Source of the DNA: Formicarius rufipectus
Lineage: Eukaryota; Chordata; Aves; Passeriformes; Formicariidae
DNA length: 64,000 nucleotides
NCBI GenBank assembly: GCA_013399695.1
Contig: VXAU01000308.1
Coordinates: forward strand, 174,334-238,333
Reading direction: 5' to 3'
The notes below the pieces were generated by a model, which saw only the letters and a list, made by a program, of their open reading frames with translations, was not told where the DNA came from and searched no databases. This document shows, in pieces, positions 52,644 to 63,368 of this stretch. Every line of letters starts with the position of its first letter. Positions within the stretch are counted from its first letter, which is position 1. The position numbers were made by a program, and so were the translations under genes.

Positions 52644-55600
52644 ATCTCTCTAGTATATATGCACATATGTGTTTATATACATGCACATCCACACACTTTT
52701 TAACCACTTCTACTGTCGCCTTCACAATACACTGTTCACTGGTGACAGCATGTCAGAATATGTTTATCCGGCATTACATCCCATATGACTGGTACGTCAG
52801 TGGTGTACCATTCTGAGCAGTCACAAGCCCCATTTATCCAGAAAAGCCAAATATGCATGCATTGTATTCAATCTGATCTGTAGTCAATATATAAAAATGA
52901 ATCAATAAAATGTTTTTTGAAAAAGAGGTGGGTATGTAATAAGAAAAGTGTTTCTGCAGGCTCATTCTTACAGCACTTACAGTTGACCCACTGTGCCAAA
53001 CCTCAGGTAATGTGCTTCTGGGAACCTCTGTTCTTCTGAAACTCAAACATACTACTGCAGACATTTTCTTCTTCCTTCCCTACCCATTGCAAACCATTTC
53101 CTTGTTTTCCTTGTTGCTCGCTGTGGATTCAGCAAGTCTGTGAAGCTGGAAACCTCAGTGCACATGGGAGAAGGCTGTTAGAAGCATTTTTCACACATCA
53201 ACAAGACCTCCCCTGTGTAGTTTTACATAGCATGGTGTGAAAGAAGGTTATAACAGCCAGCTGGCCATCCACACCAAGAATGCTGTTTATGCAGGGCTGA
53301 GATGAGGGTGCAACTTCCTAGGAAAATGTCCCAATCCAGAAGCGGAGGACTCCTGCTGAAGGCACACACACAGTGAGGTCTCATCACAAAACTAGAGGAA
53401 CTACACTAGGGGCTTCAGGGGACTCAGCTGATTCCATCAAAAAAAGATGAAAAGGAGTACTCTGGGAGAGAAGGGAGGCATAAGGCAAAAGTTCCTCCCT
53501 GTGACAGAAGGATCATCACTGGAAAGCAACTGCATCAGGGAAAGCCCTGTCAAAACTATCAAATACAATGGAACTAAATGGTGATCAGCTGTAGCGTTAT
53601 TGTAATCAACCTGTGCTAGGGATTTTTAAACTTGTTGGTGTTCCCAATACAGGTATATTTCCAGTCTTCCTTGAAAATAAAATAATAATAATAAAAAAAT
53701 TTACTAAGTAGAGTTGTGGGAAATTGTTTTAGGTTTGGATAATTGTTTTTATAAAAGACAACCTGGAAACATTGATATATCCCTAGAGAAGTGGAGGTGA
53801 ATATTGTCCATGAAACTGATGCACATTAGCATTTAGGCTACCCAGCCACCATAAGTCACAATGGTCTTTCCAGTTCTCAATTTAGAAGTTACCCAATCAT
53901 ATCTCTTAGATCTGAAGGTTTGGCTTCTCTATATTAGTTGCTCAGTCTTCCCTTTCCATGATATTCCTCTCAAATTGTCTCTTCTTAGGTATTTGATAAT
54001 TGTGAGAAATTTGTATAATAGGCTAATATGTAGGTAGATAGGTATGTACGTCGGGTAGGTAGTAAATGAATAAACAATCTTGGTAGGAATAGTCTAGTAG
54101 ACATGTAAACTACAACTTAAAAACATTTTAAGCTCTTCAATGCGTAAAACACTATATATTTTATGCACATTTTCATACATATTTTAAATATTTTCTGTTC
54201 TTTCTGAAAAGCAAAAGGATTGACTCTTTGTGTTCATAAAGAACCTTGTAACCAACTTGCATTTTAGGACAAACGGTGAGTACAGAGGAACACAGTTGAA
54301 GAAACAAATGTGTTGACATAGAGATAATTGCCTTTTTACTAAGTAAATGAGGGTGGCAGCATAATTTTATCTGCTTAGTGTTTCATATATGTGTGAAATC
54401 AGTACTTCAGTATGTGCTCTCAGAAGCAGAAGAAAACATGGTTCTGGCTAAAACACATGTAACTACTTGGATAAAAACACACAATTTTATGGCCTCTGAA
54501 TTGTTCATTTTACCCTTGTGCCAGCTTTCTCTCATCTCCTCAAAAGCTGTGAGGCAGCACAACTAATTTTAGAGATTAACCCTGATTCAGTTCATGTAGT
54601 GGGAGTCATCTTGCTTTTCTCAAACAAGAGAAGTGTATAGTAGAGTGTCATGAGGCATTTTTCCAGAGCAGGACAAACTGGAGAACACAGAACTGAACAA
54701 CATTACCCTATTTGTATGGGGTGACTGACTTATAGCACCATGCCAGGGTAATGCTCAAAAGTGACATGAAAAAGAAATGGCAGCCAACCTCTGAAGCTTC
54801 AGTGAAGAGCAGTTCACACACCCCAAACTGTCTGCAAGCAGAAAAGAAGCAGTGTAGCCAATCTTCTGCACATGCAGAATGCAGGGCAAAAGAGAACACA
54901 GGAAGAAAGATGTTATAAGACACCTTTTTCAATATTGGCTTCAAACAGTGTGGCAGCCCTTTCAGGCCAGTAAGCATGGCACCTGGTATGCTGGATAGTA
55001 AAAGTTGCTCCACAGCATGAGAACACGCTCACCTGGGAAAGAGCACAAGACCCATTAATCTGTCTGTGATTTCCCCTGGAACACAGCAGCAAGCAGTGGT
55101 CCATCTGGGAAGAGGCAGGAGTGGTGTCCTGTGCTGCAGGAATGTGAGGACTTGCTTGGTGTTGGAAGGCGAGAGACTAAAATATGGTTTGGCACGTGCC
55201 AGCTGAAAAGACAGACTGAAAGAGAAGCTTCTGTACTTGGGTATGCAGGAGGCTGGGACAAAGCACGGAGTGTGTGGGAGAGAAAAGAGCTGTAAGGGGT
55301 TCCTGAGATTCCTGCTCTTCCTCTGGAGTGTGGAGCTGATGACAGGCTTTCACCAACAACCTTTCCTTACCTGTTTCTGCTTTCCCTGGAAATCACCCTA
55401 GCCCCTGTTTCATTTGCCTGCTAAGCAACTACCAGCTTGCCTCAGGAAGGTGGATAAGGGCTTCTGGAGGCAGCTGAGTCCCTGCACAGCAATACCAGTA
55501 AAGTCAGGTTCCAGTCAATTTTCAGGTTGAAAGTAAAGGAATAAATCAGAGCAGGAGAGACAGAGACTAGTAAAATTGTCCCTGTGACCATCAATAGACA

Positions 55601-56217
55601 ATATAACAAAAATTAATGCCTTAATGGTGAACAAGCCAGTTTATTTAATGGAGCAGTTGTATTATTTCAACACATGGGGACACAGAAATAGCTTTGAGCT
55701 GCATTCCCATCACACTCTGCATTTGGCCAGCTCTTCAGCTTTCACGCTCTCTTCTGCAACAGACTGCTCTTCCATGTGACCAGTGAACTATCTGTGAGTT
55801 AAAAATCAATTTCTGAAAAATGTTATTGAGAAAGTTATGCCAAATTCTGAGCCTAAATGAAGTCATGTCTATTCATTTCTTGTGAAGCAGTAACTCCAAG
55901 TATGTACCACTCCATGTGTTAGGCTCTCACGAGCTATATCCAGAACCTGAACAAAAACTTAAAGGCCATTTCTAAAGTTTTCCTCAATTGGGCTATCTTT
56001 CTGAATTGAAAATTGCATTCTGTTACCTTCATGTAAAAACAGGATCCACATTTCAAAAAGTCCATTTGTTAGGATAGCACCTCCATCTATGAAACTCAGG
56101 AGACCAGAACATCTTTAATGCACACAAGCCTTCTTTAAACAAGAGAGCATCACATCAGAGGTATGAAAAAGGTTTACTTTCTCTAAATTCATGGCTTTTC
56201 CCTCCTATGTAAACTCA

Positions 56218-56262
56218 CTGACTGATTCATATGCATATGCAAAATCTTTGTAGTTCCGGGAA
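56218..56262. promoter_or_regulatory. POU/octamer-like motif cluster
   Basis: CTGATTCATATGCATATGCA followed by AAATCTTTG contains an ATGCATATGCAAA core, combining a palindromic ATGCAT and an octamer-like ATGCAAA. Short and isolated; offered only as a site to test. Confidence -1.
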
Positions 56263-56817
56263 GTGCCCACCTCATCATAAGTAAAGATTCTTCTTTAAAA
56301 AGTACAGCCATCCTGTGAAGATCCCAGCACAACCTGGGTGTATACTTCATGATTTTCCTTAGAGGACATGCTTATTGCATGGGTTTCATTTCATTCATCT
56401 TTATTCTAATAATTTTTTTTGTACAAGCAAGGGAATACAAATGTGTCCTCAACAGTCTGGAACATTGTTATTTATTACAAAAAATTCATCTGGCAGATTA
56501 ATGTCTTATCTTTCCATATTAAAAAAGGTAAATCTACACAGATACTAATATGAAACTACATCAGGGTTTCCATCTGGACTACAAAATATGGCTATGTATA
56601 CAATGGGTTCTGGTGGGTTGGTCTACAATATATAGGTATTACTATGAAAATCATGCAACATTTTCTTTTGTCCCCTTCTCCCTCACACAGTGTCAGTACC
56701 TTCCTTCACTCTTTTGTTACCATCTTCCTCTCTCTTGTTTGTTTTTGAAACCTCATTTCTAAAGGTGGAGTTGGATTTTGCAGCCATGAAGACTAAGTTC
56801 TCTATTAATTATGCCTT

Positions 56818-56882
56818 AAAAAACATAACAAGCAAACAAGACCAACAAAACCAAACAAAACAACCAACAAACAAACAAAACA
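56818..56882. repeat. (CAAA)n/(CCAACAAA)n tract
   Basis: AAAAAACATAACAAGCAAAC leads into ACCAACAAAACCAAACAAAAC and ACCAACAAACAAACAAAACAG. A/C-rich with a few exceptions at the left end. Confidence -1.
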
Positions 56883-57524
56883 GAGCAATGTGGGTTTTGT
56901 TCAGTTTCAGAAAGCCAGGATATTTTCCAGGCCCTGAAATGACATCTTTTTACACTTAACTCAGGAGCAACATTATTTAGGGCAATTCCAGGCAATGAGA
57001 ACACAATTCCCTGTAGCATGGCTCCACCTCCAGTATTTTCCTATGAATTTTCTTTTTACTTTATTTTGCAGTTTAGTTGCTTACAATATACTCTGTTACC
57101 AGTTTCTAATGGCATTTCCTCAAGGCTTAGCCAAATACAGACTGAATAAAACAGAAGTGAACTAGTGAGCTCCACCTGTATGATATAATACTGCCCACTC
57201 TGAGCAATTAAAGTTTCCACTTGAGGAAAACTTAATCATGGAAGTAAATGAGAGTCTTTCTTGTCCTCATCCCTGTTTCATATTGTCAGTATTATACTAA
57301 AGTGGGTACAGCCAAAAAAATATATACCTTACTTGTCTGTGCTCTACTGAAAACCTGATTGTCCTGTCATTTCCTTACATCAAGCTGCTTACTCTCTCAA
57401 GCTGCAGTCTTCCTCTGCCACCTACCTCCCTCTGAAGTATTATCTACAAAAGTGGAAAGAAAGATGCTCCTAAAATCAAAACATTTACAGAAATTAAAGC
57501 CTTCATATAAACTTTTTCCTTCTT

Positions 57525-57557
57525 TCTTTTTTTCTTTCTTTTTTTTTTTTTTTTTCC
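57525..57557. repeat. Poly-pyrimidine/poly-T tract
   Basis: TTCTTTCTTTTTTTCTTTCTT is followed by an uninterrupted T run of about 18 bases. A second A-rich run (A10, then AAAAATAAAAAT units) lies at 57736-57760. Confidence -1.
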
Positions 57558-60389
57558 AAAACAAAACATGCAAAGGTATGACTGAGCAACCAAAATCACT
57601 GAGACTGGACATTGCAGAGGATTTATATATCACAATTACATCAAGGGTTTGGTGCCTGTATTAATAAGGTCAGTGATTAAAAAACTTCAACAGAGGGCAG
57701 ACACAGCCTGTTTCTACTTTTACCTCATAGCAATAAAAAAAAAAATAAAAATAAAAAGAACCCTCTTTTGTGCATGGAGATAGGTGATTGTTAAGGAACA
57801 CTCTCGGAAATTACCTTTCTACACTGAACATAGAGAAAATATTGTTAAATATATTGTATATAAAACCAAAAAATATCTGTAGAGTGCCTTTGTGAATGCA
57901 ACTCAAAACAAGCCAGATTCACATTGTGGTGGCTCTCTGCTGAGTGGGGGAAAGAGATGCACAGTGAGTCAGCTCAGACCTGGATGTGCCACAGTACCCG
58001 CATCAGAGAAGCTGCTGCCTCTGCCCCTGTGAGTAAAACTGAGCCTGTTCCTATGCTGATTCAGGAAAAAATTTCCATGCACTTTCATATTGCAAAATCA
58101 AGCCCTAAATTCATTGCATTCGGTGTGTTCTCACACATGTGAATATATATGAATATATTCCCTCATGACAGTTCTAGGTTTCTCTTCCAGCCTTGCATAA
58201 TGATCTCTTCATCTGCCGCGATCAGTAGACGAGAGACAGGTGATGCCTCTGGCCCGTCAGGGTTGGGCAGGACAAGTGAGTGACACACACCAGATGCTGC
58301 ACCCTGAGCTGGGCAGCAGCTCCCCTGTAAATACATCATGGAGTAAAAATCACTGCGTACATTCCAGCTGCTGCAGAGCGTGTCACTGGAGTAGACGTGC
58401 TGTCACATGTACAAATGCACACCAAATAGTATCTGTATGTGTGATTAATTAGCAGCTAACAGTGAATTATTTTAGCCACAGGGGTAAAAAATGGAAAAGA
58501 GGGGAAAAAATCACACCCTTAGAGGAAGATTAAAATTAACTATACAAGATTTCTGGGGCTGAAAAACAAAATAAAACTGGATGAAAATTCAGGATGGTGA
58601 AGGAAACAATAAAGTCAGAGATATGTATCTCCTGATTTTTACTTCATTTTTACTATATTTATAATACTGTTTTTTATCTTTAATGTCACTTAATTCAGTG
58701 TCCATGAAAAGTACCAAGCCAGCAGCTCTTGAGACTAAAGTCTTCTGCATCAATACAGACCTAGAGGCTGTACCTCAAAAACATCCCTGAGAACACCATC
58801 GTAACAGTTGCCAATCCACCCAAAAAGCAAAAAGCTTTTAGGGATATGGAGGACAAAGACTGACAAGACAAGAAAAAGGAATAGCATTATCTATCTTAAT
58901 TCATTTCAGTCAAATTGAACCTGTGTAAACCCACAAGTAGTGCATTCAACTGAAAGTATGTGTTGAGTCCTACAGGTAGATTGAAACATTATAGAATAAA
59001 GTAGAGAGCAGAAATAGGAAGATTAGTGAAACTATCATCTCATAGAGGAGGCACTGGACAATATAAGTGATGCACACAGCAAACAGAAAAAAATTGCAGG
59101 AAACAAATCAACAGAAATTTTTTAGTATTTAGGAACACAAAGGCTAACACATAGGAGTGCAATATATGAACACTGTAGAGGAATACTCATATTAATTAAC
59201 TTGTGAACTATGCAAGATATTCTTCAGTAACTTGAAAGCAAATATAATATTACACTAATAAATTTAGAAGGTATCATAGTAACTAGAAGACTGGCGAGTG
59301 AAGTGGGAAGTGAGATATTTGGAAATACCTGAGCCCCTTGGTAAGTCTCTTGGCATTTTCAAGAACAAACAACATATGAATTGAGCTGTTTGAAGAGTTG
59401 CACATCTAAGACCAAGAAAGTCAGGTGATGGAAAAGCTCCTGGAAAGTATGACTCTACACAGTCTCACGAGCAGATGTCATAGGCTCACATGGGATGACC
59501 ACAACTTTCAGCCTAGTTATTTGCAATCTCAGTCACCTATGTAACAACCAGAAACTTCCAAGTACCATCAGTTCCATACCACCAAGCAGTACATGATTTT
59601 TACATACTTGTAGGAGCGAAACTGAAAACACTGTGGTGATTGCAGTGGGAGAGAACATTAGCATCATCATGATGTCTTTAAAATTGTGTTTTGGCAAAAA
59701 AACCCAGCAGCCATAAGCATCAGCTGCTAAGAAGGTATTTTACTTTGTGTATGCCTTCAGCAAGAGAAATGTTAGAATAATAACAAGTTCTTGTGTCAAT
59801 ATTTTTAAAACAATGTTGAAAAATTGCACAAGTTGCAAAGAAAAAGGGTATTGAGAATTTGAATCTATTTGAAGAATTGTTGGAGAAAGTTAAGGAGTTC
59901 CATCTATTTTGGCAGGAAAAAAAATTACATTGTTATATGGAATAAAATAAGTTTCATAAGAGAAAATATTACATACAAAAGGACTGTTTAGGTAAGTGAA
60001 GTAAGGCATTACTGGAACCAACAGCTGGAAGCTGAAGCTAGATCAGCTCAAGCTGGAAGTGAGAAGCACTGAAGGCTGCTAAGCAGAGTGGCAAACAGCT
60101 GCAGCAAGGGTTGGATTCTCCATCTCATGCTATCTTCCAATTCAGAAAGAATACCTTTCTGGAAACACCAAAAGTCTCCCTCAGCTTCTAAAAGAATATA
60201 TTATGAACAGTAAGAACGATATTTGTGGTCAGACTATAAAACCAGAAAGGTCCGTTCTGGATAATAAATACTTGATCTTTTCATTGAGCATGATGTTTGA
60301 TGCACAAACCTTTGTACACCGGGGACTGGCAGGCTAGCCCTGGATGTAGGATTTTCAGAGAAGGTGAGCAACAAATGTGGTCAGTGCTC

Positions 60390-60761
60390 TCATGTTTCCA
60401 TGACGTTTTTGCCCCTGTCTTTCTGAATGTTGATGTTTTCCTTGATGATCCGTTTGCTGTCTGGCGAGCTATTCACAGTAATACACAGTTCTTTTGTGAA
60501 AAGTTTCGCATTAGTAAGATGATAACATTGACTTGTATTGTAGGAAAGTTTTCTGAGGAATGTTGCAACTTCCTGCATCTTGCTGTTATTAAGACCCATC
60601 ATTCCTGAAAACAAGATCTTTTCATACCACTGCTGTGAAATATTTACCAGTGTATGTCCATAGAAGTAGGCCAATGGCAGTGTTTTAATGGTACACAGCC
60701 AATTCTTATCCCATGTCCTTCCTAAAACTGTGCTTTCCTTTATTGCTGTCATAATTTTCAA
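60390..60761 (-). other. Unrecognised 123-codon open frame
   Basis: An uninterrupted - strand frame from ATG at 60761 to TGA at 60390. It is not low in complexity and includes AYFYGHTLVNISQQWYEKIL and KMQEVATFLRKLSYNTSQCY. No domain, signal peptide or membrane segment is evident. There is no CpG island, TATA box or polyadenylation signal clearly tied to it. Frames of this length arise by chance in 64 kb, so the prior for a real gene is low. It could be an old processed pseudogene fragment; I do not recognise a parent. Confidence -1.
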
Positions 60762-62439
60762 TTTGAGGTAACTCAGCGGTTTTTTCCAAGCCTTTGTAGT
60801 TCCTTAAGTGACTCAACTCACATAAAATTCTTTAGTTAGGACCAAGGAAAACTACTTTTATATAATCGTAAATACATACTGAGATCATTAGTGAATATAG
60901 TTTCTGACCCTTGATTTCCAGGACAATTTCCTATACCAGGACTGATTTCACAGAGTGCCGAGGTGACAAAATGCCAGCACTTCTGCATGAATGCCTGTAT
61001 TGCTCTGCATTAAGACACTAAAGTTTACAGCTTTGCAGCCAAATAGCTGTCTATAAAATAACCTGAATTCACACCAAGCCACTTCAGACCTGATTGCTGT
61101 AACATATCCTCGAGTGTGATGTAAAACCTCAAGGAGAGATTCTCAAGGGGACGTGAGGTAGACCATCTCACCCATCACAGCACCTGGTCACACATGTTGA
61201 TGTTACACTCCATGTTTTCCTACACAAGAAGTAAATGTTCTGCTTTGGCAAATGTCAGGTCCTACTTCTGCTATTGCACAGAGGTGTTGGTGAAGGACTC
61301 ATACGAAGAGCAAGAAGGCATGCTGTGTCTTTGGAGTCTGTGTTCATTGGACTCATCCCCTGAGAAATGGGCTTTTTTTTTGTACCTTGCCCAGCATACT
61401 GTTACCTTTTAAATAGGCACGGGTCTGTGCATGCTGGGAAAGCTCCCTGCCTCTCACAAGCAGGGTCACAGAGGAAAGGTGAGATCCCATTTTCCCAAGT
61501 AAGATCCCTCTAAGTGTCTCACTGTGAGGAGCAGAGGGGCATTCTTTAGCTCACTGCCTTAATTTGGACACCAGCCACAGAGTGAGTCCTTCCCTGTACT
61601 GTGGCTATTTGCTTACTACACAGGAGGGCAAAAAAAAAAAGTAGAGTATAAAATATATTTCCTATTTTAAGGTCTAATACAAACAGGTCTTCCTCTTCTT
61701 TTCTTCTGCTTGACCACCACCAAAAACTTTCCTGATGGGGGAAGGAGTGGTGCTGAGGAAGAACCCACAGCCGTAGAACTCCAGGCTGCACTGCAGTATG
61801 AAAAACAAATTTACCAAACATGAATAGGCAGAAAAGAGTTTGCTTAAATATGCATTTTAAACCTTGCACATAGTGAAGAAAGTATTGAAACATGCTCATT
61901 GGGCACTGAAATATGATTTTGGTGAAGGACAAGCATTCAGAAGAATTTCTAGCACTTGGAATATAAAAATCATATTTTGGGAAAAACAAAATAGAGTCGA
62001 TACTTAGTTTTAATTATGAGAATTTTCTGCTAAAATTAGTTTAAATATTTCAAAATTCAAAGTGTATATTCTTTTCAGATTTTCCCCCATATTTTGTAAG
62101 CAATCAGCATTTGAACAGCATTTGAAAACCAAGTAATATTCTTTCTTTCCTAATCTTTTTTATTTTGTCTGTTTTATTACAGATTCTTAAAACAAAATAA
62201 AACAAAGCAGGTCTCTTTTCACAGTAGTTGTGACTCATACCACGAACCTGAACGTTTCAAAGAGTTGATATTGAAGTAAGAACTTACATCTCTGTTAGAA
62301 AGTAATCTAGCTCCTACATAACTTCGTCAAAATGAGCAGTGAAGATACATTCACCTATTTACAACTTTGCATGTCACACTCCCAGAAAGCCAGGGAGTAA
62401 ATCCAGTTTACCTCCACGATAATTCTTTCTTTTGATGTG

Positions 62440-62530
62440 ACTTTGCCCTCGGCGTTGTTTTAATTTCTATTAAATGCAAAAGCATCACCATTCACGGTAT
62501 TTGTAATGAATCAAAAGTTTATGGGGAGAT
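62440..62530. promoter_or_regulatory. AT-rich motif cluster just upstream of the VGLL2 CpG island
   Basis: Between the desert and the CpG island lies a block with ATTAAATGCAAA (octamer-like POU site near 62469), TTTGTAATGAATCAAAAG (homeodomain-like TAATGA and a TCF/LEF-like TCAAAAG) and CTTTTGATG. It is about 800 bases upstream of the VGLL2 ATG. The arrangement resembles a proximal enhancer. Motif matches this short occur often by chance, so this is a weak call made on position. Confidence -1.
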
Positions 62531-63084
62531 TCCTCCTCTGGAACAAACTAGTTTTTCCTCCTTCGGTTCACCAGACCTCTCAAATCCTGTGACTTTGATG
62601 ATGGCATTTTCCTGCGGACGCCGGACTTGGTGGGATTTGGAGTGGGTTACCCAAATCCCTGCCTTTCCAGGAGCTCCACTTCTCCCCGGCCAGATGCGGG
62701 GCCCGACGAGGTGTGGGGGGTGGCGAAGGCATCCTCGCCATGGGGCTCGGGGAAGCACCGGCACAGGAGGCACGTGAAAAGAAATCAAATAAATGAAATT
62801 AAATGAAACGCAGAGGGAGATGGATTGACTTGCTGTGTAAGCCCCCAGTTTCTACCGCCCTCCGCCTCTCACGCATCCCGCAGCCGCCGGCCGGTCCCTG
62901 TGTGGCCAGGGAGGGCACCGGAGCTCCCACCCTCGCTTCTCGCCTCTCTGCCCCCGGGAAGTCCCGGCTGCGGAAGCGGGGTCTCCTTGGCTTCCCCCGC
63001 CTCTGCCACCCGCCGGGCCCGGGGATGAATTTCCCCCGGCAGGCGCGGTCCCCCTCCAGTCCCGGCGCGTTTGCGGGAGGTAGC

Positions 63085-63125
63085 CAGGCTATAGAAAGGG
63101 CGAGAGGCAGGGAAAGAGGGCAGGC
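63085..63125 (+). promoter_or_regulatory. Candidate VGLL2 core promoter (TATA-like box)
   Basis: TATAGAAA at 63090-63097, within CCAGGCTATAGAAAGG, is a one-mismatch TATA box in otherwise GC-rich sequence. It sits 198 bases upstream of the VGLL2 ATG. A start site about 28-32 bases downstream would fall near 63120 and give a 5' UTR of about 165 bases. The flanking DNA is CpG-dense, so dispersed initiation is equally possible. Assignment rests on position and motif only. Confidence -1.
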
Positions 63126-63252
63126 AGGGGGTGTCAGCTCAGCCCACAGCAGCCTCATCCCCCCTCACTCCTCCCACCAGTGCGTGGTGCCTCTTAACCC
63201 CCGGGAACCACCCTCCCGCGAAGCATTACTCCACTTTACAGAACACGAGTTG

Positions 63253-63291
63253 ATGACGAAAAAATTATTTCTCGGCCGCGGCCAGCCATGA
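63253..63291 (+). CDS. Upstream ORF overlapping the VGLL2 start codon
   Basis: A 12-residue frame (MTKKLFLGRGQP) starts at 63253 and ends with TGA at 63289-63291. Its stop codon overlaps the VGLL2 initiation codon as ATGA. Its own start is in poor context (T at -3, A at +4), so leaky scanning to the main ATG is expected. It lies inside the predicted 5' UTR if transcription starts about 30 bases downstream of the TATA-like box. The same frame extends further upstream to an ATG at 63023, but that one would precede the predicted transcription start. Whether it is translated is unknown; the overlap geometry is what is directly seen. Confidence -1.
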   Translation: MTKKLFLGRGQP

Positions 63292-63368
63292 GCTGTTTGG
63301 ATGTTATGTACCAAGTCTACGGTCCTCCCCAGCGCTACTTCGCAGCAGCTTACAGCCCCTATCACCAG
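63288..63368 (+). CDS. VGLL2: VGLL2 (vestigial-like family member 2), first coding exon, partial gene
   Basis: The 27 codons beginning at this ATG read MSCLDVMYQVYGPPQ followed by RYFAAAYSPYHQ. This matches the highly conserved N-terminus of vertebrate VGLL2 (also called VITO1). Known family role: VGLL proteins lack a DNA-binding domain and bind TEAD/TEF factors through a Tondu (vestigial) motif; VGLL2 acts in the nucleus in skeletal-muscle differentiation and pharyngeal-arch patterning. The Tondu motif lies in later exons and is not in this window. The exon ends exactly on a codon boundary (phase 0) at CAG followed by GTAAGTG, a near-perfect donor. The start has G at -3 but A at +4, so the Kozak context is moderate. 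The usual vertebrate protein is roughly 300 residues, so under a tenth is present here. Residue 16 is Arg (codon CGC), where I recall Pro in mammals. The VGLL3 N-terminus is clearly different, so paralog confusion is unlikely. Confidence -1.

Larger units (their letters stand above)
52644..62439. other. Gene-free interval leading to the VGLL2 promoter
   Basis: AT-rich unique DNA with the A/C tract at 56818, the T tract at 57525 and the POU-like cluster at 56218. The two longest frames (60390-60761 -, 61546-61989 -) lack known domains. CpG content stays low until about 62430, where GCCCTCGGCG announces the transition to the island. Confidence -1.

Noticed and set aside
61546..61989. 147-codon - strand frame with hydrophobic stretches
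   Set aside because: No recognised domain, includes a poly-Phe/Leu run from an A-rich tract, no gene signals nearby.
62803..63291. 162-codon + strand frame and 161-codon - strand frame (63165-63650) near VGLL2
   Set aside because: Both lie in the CpG island, where stop codons are rare; residues are Pro/Arg/Gly/Ser-rich with no family match, and the + frame would start upstream of the likely promoter.
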